DNA of 36,599 bases from Candidatus Hydrogenedentota bacterium (GTDB taxonomy: Bacteria > Hydrogenedentota > Hydrogenedentia > Hydrogenedentales > CAITNO01), in assembly GCA_903822375.1 (NCBI GenBank), contig CAIJOU010000590.1, positions 1 through 36,599 on the forward strand, given 5' to 3'. The position numbers and the translations under genes are program-made. Of this stretch, positions 7,714 through 15,028 are shown piece after piece (the stretch's first letter is position 1; the number at the start of each line of letters is the position of its first letter). The notes beneath the pieces were generated by a model, which worked only from the letters and a program-made list of their open reading frames with translations, did not search any database and was not told the origin of the DNA.

Positions 7714-8018
7714 AGGACTACGCGGAAGGTCCCGTCGGCGGCAGGCTCGGCGTGCGCATTGGACCCGAATGGACAGAGGTGCGTATTCCACGCGCAGAGA
7801 CGGAAGAGCAGCATTCTTCCCTGGAAGAGGAACTCCTGTCATACCTTGACCGCCATTCCGCAACCACGTGGGCCATAGACCTGTCCGAACATGTGGGCGG
7901 CGTGACTCTCGCACTTGCCGGAATGCTTGCCCGCTTCCGGGAAGAGGCGCGGCGACGGGGTTGCGAGGTGAGGTACTCGGGGCTGAGGCAGGACTGCGTA
8001 TCCTGCCTGGCCGAATAG
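7710..8018 (+). CDS. STAS-like domain protein
   Basis: 102 residues with a GTG start overlapping the upstream stop codon by 4 nt. The central part TTWAIDLSEHVGG, then LAGMLARFREEARRRGCEV, has the beta-strand/helix pattern of anti-sigma-factor antagonist (STAS) domains, where vvlDLs is followed by a helix ending in raxxxGgxv. The usual phosphorylatable Ser/Thr after the DLS strand (typically DSSGL) is not obvious; the equivalent stretch reads HVGGVTLALAG. Coupling to the sigma-region-2-like gene suggests a partner-switch-like pair. That is inference from weak domain similarity and gene overlap. Confidence 0.6.
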   Translation: MKDYAEGPVGGRLGVRIGPEWTEVRIPRAETEEQHSSLEEELLSYLDRHSATTWAIDLSEHVGGVTLALAGMLARFREEARRRGCEVRYSGLRQDCVSCLAE

Positions 8019-8169
8019 GAGGGGGAACAGCACGGCATCTTTCGCCTGAACGGCAGCGCCTTGGGGGGCTGCATCGGCAGTGCTGGCGGATTGGCCTTGA
8101 TTTTGCATGCGCGAATCTTCAGGTTGCCGCGGCTTCACGGTTCTGAAATGCGAAAATCACCCCATTCTC

Positions 8170-10029
8170 TCACCGCGCAACGCCGCATCCACCCACGATG
8201 GTGATTGACGAATAGAATTCACTGCGCATTATAAAGTTGTAGTACAGGGGGCCGAGGTTCCGGCCAAAAACAATCAGGGGGAGATTGCCCAGCTTCAGGG
8301 CAATCGTATCCTCGACGTCGCCAAAGGGGCATGCGCCCGTGTCGGCCACAAAATCGGAAAGGCGCCCCCTTACAGGCGTGACGCTGAACGACGAGGTCCC
8401 AAAAACGCTGACAAAAGCCTTCCCGGGTATAAAGGACTGGGGGGCGATCCTCTGCGCATTGGGCGATATCCCCGGGAGCAGGAAGAGGTCTTCAAGAGCC
8501 TCGTAGCTGTACAACCAGCCGGTTGCATAGGCCATGTAATAATGCGTTGTCTTGTCGTTCAGGGAGTGGTCGACCGCCGTCAGTTTCCAGCATTGGCACC
8601 CGTTGATTATGAACTCCTCCGAAACCTCCGCGCTGATCCCATCGTTTCCATGGGTTCCCGGCGTCACCCATCTATTGCCGACCGCAAGCGGGTAATAGTC
8701 ACAGATTGAGATGCTCCTCGTGGAGAGCACCAGATTCACCGGAGTGCCCGGAGGCACCAGCGTTCCTTTTGCCGGATCCTGGCCTGTCACGCTGCCTTCT
8801 GGAACGGTGTCACTGTACTGCTCTGTTATCGTGCCCACAGTCAGGCCCGCGCTGGTTACGGTTGCCTGTGCATCCGTCTGGGTTCTTCCTGCCGCATTGG
8901 GCACGGCCACCGGTTGCGGACCCTGTGAAAAAACAAGACTGACCGCAGTACCCGGAATCATGATTATGCCGGCGGCCGGGTCCTGGCCAATCACGCGGCC
9001 TGCAGGCACGGTCACGCTCCACACCTGGTTCACACTGCCCAAGGAAAAACCCGCACCCGTAACCGTCGCCTCCGCATCGGACCGGGTTTTCCCGGCGACA
9101 TCCGGGACGGCCACCGACTGCGGTCCCTGGGAAACAGCCAGGTCAACTGCCGTACCCGGAACTGTCATCGCGTCGGCGGCAGGATTCTGACTTATTACGC
9201 AGCCCGCCGGCACTGTTGCACTGGACCCCGGCACCACACTGCCAATGGTGAAACCCGCGGACACCATTGCGGTTTCGGCATCTGCCTCAGTCCTGCCCAC
9301 CACGTTGGGCACAGCCACCGGTTGCGGCCCCTGCGATACGGTCAGACTAACCGTCGCACCGGGCAACGTGAGCGTTGCCGCTGCCGGATCCTGGCTGATA
9401 ACGTTACCCGCCGCAGTCAACGGGTTGTGGAGTTGTGTCACGGTGCCCACGGTCAGGCCCGCTTCCGTGATAACGGTTTGCGCCTCGGCCCGCACCCGGC
9501 CCACCACGTCGGGCACGACTGCCGGCTGCGGCCCGAGGGAACACAACAGGTCCACACCCGCGCCGGAGGACACGCCCGTCCCCGCTGCCGGGTCTTGGCT
9601 AATCAGGTTGCCCGCGGGAACCGTTGCGCTGTATGCCCACCGGATATTCCCCGGCTTGAGCCCTTCCGGGAGCAGAGTCGCCTGCGCTTGGGACAGCGTG
9701 ATGCCCGTGACGTCGGGAACCGTCATGGAACCCGTCTTGGTGCATCCGCCAACCGTACCGGAAGCAAATGCGTTCAGCAAAGACAAGAACCGTATCACAG
9801 GATTCTGGCTGGTCACGTTGCCGGCGCTTGCCGTCGCCCTGTCCGGCCACCGGATACTTCCCGGCATCAGCCCCTCCAGGAGCAGGGGCATTCCCCCCTG
9901 TGTCTGCGTGATGTTCGTGGGAACGGGAACGAGCATGAAGGCCGGCTGGGAGCATCCTCCAACCACAAAGTATGCAGCCAGTACCATCAGCACCAAGCCC
10001 AAATACCGACACCTGACGAGAATGCACAT
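8170..10029 (-). CDS. PASTA-repeat lipoprotein
   Basis: 619 residues. A lipoprotein signal peptide ends in VVGGC (Cys26). One degenerate and five canonical PASTA-type repeats of about 68 residues follow, each beginning VPDVxG or VPNxxG, with a central GL/GF(T/S)xG, a VPAGxVISQDPAA motif and a final SQGPQP linker. The last 160 residues begin DYYPLAVGNRWV, a C-terminal domain often seen in secreted proteins of this bacterial group. The ATG at 10029 is supported by GAGGAGA 6 nt upstream. PASTA domains usually sit on Ser/Thr kinases or PBPs and sense peptidoglycan; no kinase or transpeptidase domain is attached here. An envelope-anchored muropeptide-binding role is plausible but unproven. Confidence 0.85.
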   Translation of the reverse strand: MCILVRCRYLGLVLMVLAAYFVVGGCSQPAFMLVPVPTNITQTQGGMPLLLEGLMPGSIRWPDRATASAGNVTSQNPVIRFLSLLNAFASGTVGGCTKTGSMTVPDVTGITLSQAQATLLPEGLKPGNIRWAYSATVPAGNLISQDPAAGTGVSSGAGVDLLCSLGPQPAVVPDVVGRVRAEAQTVITEAGLTVGTVTQLHNPLTAAGNVISQDPAAATLTLPGATVSLTVSQGPQPVAVPNVVGRTEADAETAMVSAGFTIGSVVPGSSATVPAGCVISQNPAADAMTVPGTAVDLAVSQGPQSVAVPDVAGKTRSDAEATVTGAGFSLGSVNQVWSVTVPAGRVIGQDPAAGIIMIPGTAVSLVFSQGPQPVAVPNAAGRTQTDAQATVTSAGLTVGTITEQYSDTVPEGSVTGQDPAKGTLVPPGTPVNLVLSTRSISICDYYPLAVGNRWVTPGTHGNDGISAEVSEEFIINGCQCWKLTAVDHSLNDKTTHYYMAYATGWLYSYEALEDLFLLPGISPNAQRIAPQSFIPGKAFVSVFGTSSFSVTPVRGRLSDFVADTGACPFGDVEDTIALKLGNLPLIVFGRNLGPLYYNFIMRSEFYSSITIVGGCGVAR

Positions 10030-10169
10030 GCCGTTCTCCTCAGAAAAGCTGTCCCGGCACCTCCACCACAGACACCTTGTTAAGCATGAACGTTCCTTTC
10101 TCGAAGCCTTGGGGCTCACAGTTTAACCTTGGATCCGTGAAGGCTGTCGTAATGACCGCGGCAGCCGCC

Positions 10170-10270
10170 TGCGGCCGTTTCGCCAGCTTTATTGTGGCAA
10201 AGGCAGGTAAAATTCATGCAAAGGTTTGGCAAATTTTAGGTAAAGAAATCCCCTTTCGCAATCAGACGGG
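10170..10270 (+). repeat. Phased A-tract repeat, copy B
   Basis: AAA runs start at 10199, 10209, 10220, 10231 and 10242, giving steps of 10, 11, 11 and 11 bp within the shared frame ATTGTGGCAAAGGCAGGTAA. It lies between the PASTA lipoprotein start and the end of the CsbD-like gene. The alignment with copy C is gap-free over about 55 bp around the A-runs. Confidence 0.65.
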
Positions 10271-10300
10271 CACGGATTGTCGGCCTGAGCGAAGTCCCGC

Positions 10301-10489
10301 TTACTGTCTCAGCCTTTGCACAAACTCGTTGAGAAGTTCCTCGTGCGCCTGATGACCCTTCACACAGCCATAGCGGTCTTGGAGCTTGTCGACAACACTG
10401 CGATGCTTGAAGTAAATGGTCGCCGCGGCGGCAACACAAAGTCGTCCCACGTTCTCCCTGAACTTTCCTAAGGGCTGTTCCCTGTTCAT
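10301..10489 (-). CDS. CsbD-like stress protein, 62 residues
   Basis: The N-terminus MNREQPLGKFRENVGRL matches the CsbD/YjbJ opening (MNxxxxxGKxxExxGK). The second half, VVDKLQDRYGCVKGHQAHEELLNEFVQR, follows the KxxQxxYGxxKxxAExxxxxF pattern of the family. Length is near the family norm. The middle is odd: a hydrophobic stretch LCVAAAATIYF replaces the usual charged TxDDL segment. AGGAGA lies 7 nt upstream of the ATG. CsbD proteins are abundant general-stress proteins of unknown mechanism. It is divergent from a BON-domain (OsmY-like) gene, a fitting partner. Confidence 0.7.
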   Translation of the reverse strand: MNREQPLGKFRENVGRLCVAAAATIYFKHRSVVDKLQDRYGCVKGHQAHEELLNEFVQRLRQ

Positions 10490-10562
10490 GGTTTGTCTCC
10501 TATAAGACTGAACTTCATCTATCCACGCCCGTAAAGGCTGGTACCGTGACTGCCACGGTCAC

Positions 10563-10700
10563 CCGGGGGCATTTCTTCAACCTCATTGTGCCAAACGCAG
10601 GTAAAGTCCCGGCAAAGGTGCGGCAACGATTGGGCAAAGAATTCCGCTTTGCGAAGGGTGTGATTCTTTGCCAAAGCTTTACGCGCATTTTGCCCACGCT
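10563..10700 (+). repeat. Phased A-tract repeat, copy C (composite, inverted)
   Basis: The left half repeats copy B in the same orientation (A-runs at 10593, 10603, 10614, 10625, 10636). The right half resembles copy A in the opposite sense and shares CTTTGCCAAAGCTTTAC with it. The halves meet in a perfect 10-bp inverted repeat, GGCAAAGAAT (10633-10642) and ATTCTTTGCC (10663-10672). The element fills most of the 340-bp space between the divergent CsbD-like and BON-domain genes. Apart from it and one weak promoter candidate, nothing else was recognised there. Confidence 0.65.
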
Positions 10701-10720
10701 TCATGTCCCCCTGCTAACCT
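10690..10720 (+). promoter_or_regulatory. Weak promoter candidate for the BON-domain gene
   Basis: TTGCCC (10690-10695) and TGC-TAACCT (-10 at 10715-10720) are 19 nt apart, longer than optimal. The TGCTA extended -10 resembles that of the promoter at 1189-1217. It lies 110 nt before the start codon and abuts repeat copy C. Confidence 0.3.
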
Positions 10721-10830
10721 CCATGCGTGGCCGGCTTGTCGCCGACGCATGGATGTTGGCGCGCCCGCCCGGACGCGCCACTGGAACCGGGGCAATTCCC
10801 CACAAACCAAGAATGAATCGAGGAAACACA

Positions 10831-11610
10831 ATGACACTGAAAGCAATGTATCCCCTGGCGTTTGCGGCGGCTGTGGCCGCACTGTTCGTGGTCTGCATGC
10901 CCGCGCGCGCGTCGGGTGCCGATGACGGGATCAAGTCGTCGTTCACGCAGAGCTACGTCTATAAGACCTATCTCAAGGACGACGCGGTCAAGATCGAGGC
11001 CAAAGACGGCGTCGTCACGCTGACCGGAACGGTGGCCGAGGAATCCCACAAGAACCTGGCGCAGGAGACCGCCGCGAACCTGGCCGGGGTCAGCCGCGTG
11101 GACAATCAACTCACGACCAAAACCCCGGTCTCCGCCGAACTCTCGGATGCCTGGGTCACGGGAAAAGTGAAACTCGCGCTGCTGTTCCATCGCAGTGTCA
11201 ACGTCGTCAAGACCAACGTCGACGTGAAAGACAGAATCGTGACGCTGAAAGGCGAAGCGTCAAGCGTCGCCCAGAAGGAACTGACCACGGAATATGTGAA
11301 GGATGTCGCAGGCGTGAAAGGGGTGAAGAACGAAATGACGGTGGCGGCGACTCCGGAACCGCAGACGAGAACCGCAGGCGAGAAAATCGATGACGCTTCC
11401 ATCAGCGCACAGGTCAAGTTGGCACTGCTGACCCATCAATCGACCAGTGCCGCCAAGACCAAGGTTCAGACACGGGACGGCGTGGTCACGTTGACGGGCA
11501 TTGCAAAGAATGCGGCCGAGAAGACCCTTGTCACCAAGCTGGTCGAAGACATTCAGGGGGTGACCAGCGTGAAGAACGAAATGACCGTCGAAGAAGTCAA
11601 AACCAAGTAG
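10831..11610 (+). CDS. Periplasmic protein with three BON domains (OsmY-like)
   Basis: 259 residues. A signal peptide (PLAFAAAVAALFVVCMPARASG) precedes three BON domains at about residues 30-97, 107-172 and 187-255. Each has the DGVVTLTG-type strand (DRIVTLKG in the second) and ends VKNEMTV or VDNQLTT. BON domains bind membranes or lipids, and OsmY homologues are periplasmic chaperones induced by osmotic stress. GAGGAAA lies 6-8 nt before the ATG at 10831; an in-frame ATG at 10813 is less well placed. The gene is monocistronic, followed by a strong hairpin, and divergent from the CsbD-like gene. Confidence 0.9.
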   Translation: MTLKAMYPLAFAAAVAALFVVCMPARASGADDGIKSSFTQSYVYKTYLKDDAVKIEAKDGVVTLTGTVAEESHKNLAQETAANLAGVSRVDNQLTTKTPVSAELSDAWVTGKVKLALLFHRSVNVVKTNVDVKDRIVTLKGEASSVAQKELTTEYVKDVAGVKGVKNEMTVAATPEPQTRTAGEKIDDASISAQVKLALLTHQSTSAAKTKVQTRDGVVTLTGIAKNAAEKTLVTKLVEDIQGVTSVKNEMTVEEVKTK

Positions 11611-11622
11611 ACTGACCAATAG

Positions 11623-11654
11623 CCTCCGGCTGGCACGAGGGTGCCAGCCGGAGG
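11623..11654 (+). terminator. Hairpin after the BON-domain gene
   Basis: A perfect 14-bp stem, CCTCCGGCTGGCAC, with loop GAGG lies 12 nt after the stop codon. A T-run is lacking, so it may act as an mRNA-stabilising or factor-assisted terminator. Confidence 0.6.
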
Positions 11655-11663
11655 CAAAGGATA

Positions 11664-11689
11664 CCTGTCCGAAACATGGGTCGGACAGG
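11664..11689. terminator. Second hairpin, possibly bidirectional
   Basis: Arms CCTGTCCGA (11664-11672) and TCGGACAGG (11681-11689) with an 8-nt loop lie in the convergent gap between the BON-domain gene and the alcohol dehydrogenase gene. No T-run is present on either side. Confidence 0.4.
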
Positions 11690-11815
11690 GGTTTGGCAAA
11701 GGCGCTGTCGTCTGGAGAACCCAAGGCCCGTGTCCATTGCGCCGCTGCCACCGGGGCATGTTCGCGCACATACTGCGGGCGGCCGCCGATGTTTCTGGCA
11801 GGGTGTGGTTCCCCT

Positions 11816-12865
11816 CTATTCAGCCTTCAGAGAAGCCATGTCGATGGAGAAGCGGTATTTCACGTCCGACTTGAGCAGCCGCTCGTAGGCTTCATTGGCC
11901 TTCTGGATGGGGATGACTTCGACATCGGCGGTGATGTTGTGCGTGCCGCAAAAGTCGAGCATCTCCTGGGTTTCGGCGATGCCGCCTATGGGTGAGCCGG
12001 AAAGGCTGCGACGGCCGAGAATGAGGCTGAAGGCGGAGACGGCGAGAGGTTTCTCCGGTGCGCCGACGAGGGTGATGTTGCCGTCGCGGCGCAGCAGGCT
12101 GATATAGGCGCTGATGTCGTGATCGGCGGCGACGGTGTCGAGGATGAAGTCGAAACTGCCGGCGTGTCCGGCCATCTCGTCGGTATTTCGGGAGATGACG
12201 ACTTCATCGGCGCCGAGGCGGTGCGCGTCATCCTTCTTGCCCGGAGAGGTGGTGAAGACGACGACATGGGCACCGAAAGCATGGGCAAATTTAACACCCA
12301 TGTGGCCCAACCCGCCGAGACCGACCACGCCGACTTTCTTGCCCTCGGTGACATCCCAGTGGCGCATGGGCGAGTAGGTTGTGATCCCGGCGCAGAGCAG
12401 CGGCGCGGCTCCGGCGAGATCGAGGTTGGGAGGGAGGCGCAGGACAAAGCTTTCATCGACGACGATGCTGTCGGAATAGCCCCCGTAGGTCATGCCGCCG
12501 AGTTGCTTATCCGGAGAGTTGAAGGTGAGCGTCATGTTCGGGCAGAACTGTTCAAGACCGGCTTTGCACTCGGGGCAGGTGTGGTCGGAGTCCACCATGC
12601 AGCCGACCGCGGCGAGATCGCCGACCTTGTACTTGGTGACCGCCGCGCCGACTTTGGTTACACGGCCGACGATCTCGTGGCCGGGCACAATTGGGTAGAC
12701 AGTACCGCCCCATTCGTTGCGCACCATGTGCAGGTCGGAGTGGCAGATGCCGCAATACAGGATTTCGATCTGAACGTCGTGTTCATTCGTGTCACGGCGC
12801 GCGATGGTGCTGGAGGCCAGCGGCGATGTCGCACTGCCAGCGGAGTAGGCTTTGGTATTGTACAT
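11816..12865 (-). CDS. Zinc-dependent alcohol dehydrogenase (YahK/cinnamyl-alcohol type)
   Basis: 349 residues of the medium-chain dehydrogenase/reductase family. Catalytic zinc ligands are seen at CGICHSD (Cys41), GHE (His63-Glu64) and LCAGITTYSP. The Rossmann motif is GLGGLGHMGVKFA. The structural-zinc lobe reads VDSDHTCPECKAGLEQFC, so the first of the four usual cysteines is Asp. NADP(H)-dependent reduction of aldehydes is typical of YahK-like members; the physiological substrate is unknown. It is the last gene of the AraC-linked oxidoreductase operon, 80 nt after the CMD-family gene. AGAGGAT precedes the ATG. Confidence 0.9.
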   Translation of the reverse strand: MYNTKAYSAGSATSPLASSTIARRDTNEHDVQIEILYCGICHSDLHMVRNEWGGTVYPIVPGHEIVGRVTKVGAAVTKYKVGDLAAVGCMVDSDHTCPECKAGLEQFCPNMTLTFNSPDKQLGGMTYGGYSDSIVVDESFVLRLPPNLDLAGAAPLLCAGITTYSPMRHWDVTEGKKVGVVGLGGLGHMGVKFAHAFGAHVVVFTTSPGKKDDAHRLGADEVVISRNTDEMAGHAGSFDFILDTVAADHDISAYISLLRRDGNITLVGAPEKPLAVSAFSLILGRRSLSGSPIGGIAETQEMLDFCGTHNITADVEVIPIQKANEAYERLLKSDVKYRFSIDMASLKAE

Positions 12866-12945
12866 GATATTTATCCTCTTGTTGGATTAGTTGTTGGTTG
12901 AATCGCCATGAATCTCGCGAACGCTCCTGTTCGGCGACCGATTCA

Positions 12946-13710
12946 TCACTGCTGTTCTTCTTCGGGAATTATCTCATTCAAGCAAGCAATCGCGTTCAAT
13001 GTTCTCGGATAGCCGATATATGGTAACAGTTGCGTAACAACGTTCAGTAGTGTCTGCTTGTCGTTTCCGACATTGATGTTGCCCTGAATATGGCCCTTCA
13101 GCTGCGTGTCACACCCGCCGAGCGACAAGAGCATCGAGAATGTCAGAAGTTCTCTTGCTCCAATGTCAAGCCCTGTTCTGGTGTAGTAGTCGCCAAAGCA
13201 GTTCGCCGACAGATACTTTTGAATATGGATTTGATTCTCCGGAGACCGTTCATACATATTGTCAATCATATCGCCAAAAACCGACTTTGACAACGCCAGT
13301 CCCCTTTCGAATCGTGTTTCAGGAGTGGTTGTGGATTGACCTTCAATCGGTAGTGTCACGCCTCGGCTATCCAGAATTTCGTTTGTGGCGTGAATGAAGT
13401 CAAAAGCCTTTGCAATGCCCACATACGGTACAGACTGATAAACAATCTCTTTTACTTCGATTGGTGTAACACCGACGTTCAGCGCACCATTGAGCATGAA
13501 CTTGTACTCACTCAATGCCTGCTGAGCAATGAGTGAAGCCAGAATGACCATAAGCCTCGTTCTGGCATCAAGGTTCCCGTACGAGATCACTTCGTCGAAG
13601 GCAAAATTGTCGAACACTTCGATGAATTCGGGATCGGTGACCTTGAGCGTTGATTTGTGATTCGGGAAAAGTTCGTCATGATTTCTCTGTGCTGTTTCGC
13701 TGATAGCCAT
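12946..13710 (-). CDS. Carboxymuconolactone decarboxylase-family protein, two domains
   Basis: 254 residues with two CMD-type halves. The first (about 35-110) contains ARTRLMVILASLIAQQ, then VKEIVYQSVPYVG. The second (about 160-250) contains ELLTFSMLLSLGGCDTQLKGHIQG, then LLPYIGYPR. The second half keeps the Glu, Cys and His positions seen in gamma-carboxymuconolactone decarboxylase-like proteins. An AhpD CxxC motif is absent, so peroxidase partner activity is unlikely. AAGGAGG lies 7 nt before the ATG. The gene is visibly more AT-rich than its surroundings, as is the cupin gene, suggesting transfer. Its reaction in this operon is unknown. Confidence 0.85.
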   Translation of the reverse strand: MAISETAQRNHDELFPNHKSTLKVTDPEFIEVFDNFAFDEVISYGNLDARTRLMVILASLIAQQALSEYKFMLNGALNVGVTPIEVKEIVYQSVPYVGIAKAFDFIHATNEILDSRGVTLPIEGQSTTTPETRFERGLALSKSVFGDMIDNMYERSPENQIHIQKYLSANCFGDYYTRTGLDIGARELLTFSMLLSLGGCDTQLKGHIQGNINVGNDKQTLLNVVTQLLPYIGYPRTLNAIACLNEIIPEEEQQ

Positions 13711-13722
13711 TGCAACGCCTCC

Positions 13723-14133
13723 TTACTTTAACGGGTTGTAAGCTTCGTCTGATACCGGCTCCAGCCATGTGGCCGGACCTTTTTCCGAGTTGACCTCAAT
13801 GGCAAGGTGGACGAACCAGCTGTCCTTTGCGGCGCCGTGCCAGTGCTTGACATCGGCAGGAATATTGACAACGTCTCCGGCGTGAAGTTCGCGTGCAGGC
13901 TTGCCCCATTCCTGATAGTAGCCTCTGCCGCCCGTCACAAGGAGAATCTGCCCGCCCGCATGTTTGTGCCAATTGTTTCGGCATCCCGGCTCAAAGGTCA
14001 CGTTTCCGATGGGACAGGCCGTGCCGAAAGGCGTCAGCATATTGAGCCAAACCGTTCCGTTGAAATTGTCGCTCTTAAATCTGTCTCCGAGGGGAGAGAT
14101 CACGCTGTTGCTAAGATCATTCGAACTCATCAT
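13723..14133 (-). CDS. Small cupin-domain protein
   Basis: 136 residues. Cupin motif 1 is NNWHKHAGGQILLVTGGRGYYQEWG and motif 2 is LHAGDVVNIPADVKHWHGA, with the metal-binding His residues present. Such proteins travel with CMD-family genes, often annotated as cupin or carboxymuconolactone decarboxylase accessory proteins. GGGAG sits 3 nt before the first ATG (14133) and 6 nt before the second (14130), so the second ATG may be the one used. It lies 12 nt ahead of the CMD gene. Catalysis on a small keto or hydroxy compound is inference. Confidence 0.88.
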   Translation of the reverse strand: MMSSNDLSNSVISPLGDRFKSDNFNGTVWLNMLTPFGTACPIGNVTFEPGCRNNWHKHAGGQILLVTGGRGYYQEWGKPARELHAGDVVNIPADVKHWHGAAKDSWFVHLAIEVNSEKGPATWLEPVSDEAYNPLK

Positions 14134-14147
14134 TTACTCCCTTATTT

Positions 14148-14990
14148 CTACTCGCCGGGTGGGAAGTCGGTTGAGGCAGCAAGTTCCGTTTGTGCTTCGA
14201 AGTCGGCAATGCGTTTGCGCAGCACTCCCAGGGTGCTGGCCAGTGCGGCTGAGCCGAGCGCCATGCGCAGGGGTGCCGGTTCGATGTCAACGCTTTCGAT
14301 TATGCGGGCGGCCATCCGGGCAGGGTCACCGGGGGCGAGACCGTTGGCCGGGTCCAACATTTTAAGAAAGGCATGTGCCGGGTTGTTGTCATAAGCGGGC
14401 AGCAGGTCGGCGACTTGGGCCGAGCCGTACCGAAATTCGGTGCGCGCACCACCCGGTTCCACAATCGTCATCCCGATCCCGAAGGGGGCGACTTCCTGCG
14501 CAACCGATTCCACAAAACCCTCAATACCCCACTTTGTGGCGTGATACATTGAGTTGCCGGGGAACGCGACCTGCCCACCGTAAGTGGATATCTGGATGAT
14601 GCGGCCGTGCCCGGCGGCACGCATATGAGGCAGCACCGCACGGATAAGCTGAATCGAACCGGTTAGGTTCGTGGCAATCATCGCATCAACCTGCGCGTCG
14701 CTCAGTTCCTCCGAGGCGCCGAACAGGCCATAACCGGCGTTACTGACCACGACATCGATCCGACCGAGTTCAGTTGCCGCGCGGTTCACGACCTCGCGCA
14801 TTCTTTCTGTGTCGCGAACATCCAGCAACTCCATGCGGAACCTTACAGGGTATTGTTCGACAAGGTCTGCAACCGCTTCCGGTTTGCGCACCGTGCCCAC
14901 CACCTGATCGCCGCGCTGCAGTAGCAGCTCGGTGATGTTCCGGCCAAAACCGCTGCTCACTCCCGTGACCAACCATATGCGTTCAGACAT
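14148..14990 (-). CDS. Short-chain dehydrogenase/reductase (SDR)
   Basis: 280 residues of the classical SDR type. The cofactor motif is TGVSSGFG near residue 9, with VSNAGYG at about 85-92, the catalytic Ser in IQISTYGG, and the catalytic YHATK. An Arg in TVRKPE after the second strand suggests NADP(H). GGAGGAG precedes the ATG. It is the second gene of the operon, 38 nt after the aldo/keto reductase gene. The substrate is unknown. Confidence 0.92.
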   Translation of the reverse strand: MSERIWLVTGVSSGFGRNITELLLQRGDQVVGTVRKPEAVADLVEQYPVRFRMELLDVRDTERMREVVNRAATELGRIDVVVSNAGYGLFGASEELSDAQVDAMIATNLTGSIQLIRAVLPHMRAAGHGRIIQISTYGGQVAFPGNSMYHATKWGIEGFVESVAQEVAPFGIGMTIVEPGGARTEFRYGSAQVADLLPAYDNNPAHAFLKMLDPANGLAPGDPARMAARIIESVDIEPAPLRMALGSAALASTLGVLRKRIADFEAQTELAASTDFPPGE

Positions 14991-15028
14991 GACGTTTCTC
15001 CTCCTTGATTGTTCCGGTAGCTTTGTTT

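Noticed and set aside
8019..8169. Terminator sought in the convergent gap between the STAS-like gene and the PASTA lipoprotein gene
   Set aside because: No convincing stem with a T-run was found on either strand.
10546..10830. Upstream extension of the BON-domain frame
   Set aside because: It reads through repeat copy C and lacks a ribosome site. The signal peptide and GAGGAAA support the start at 10831.
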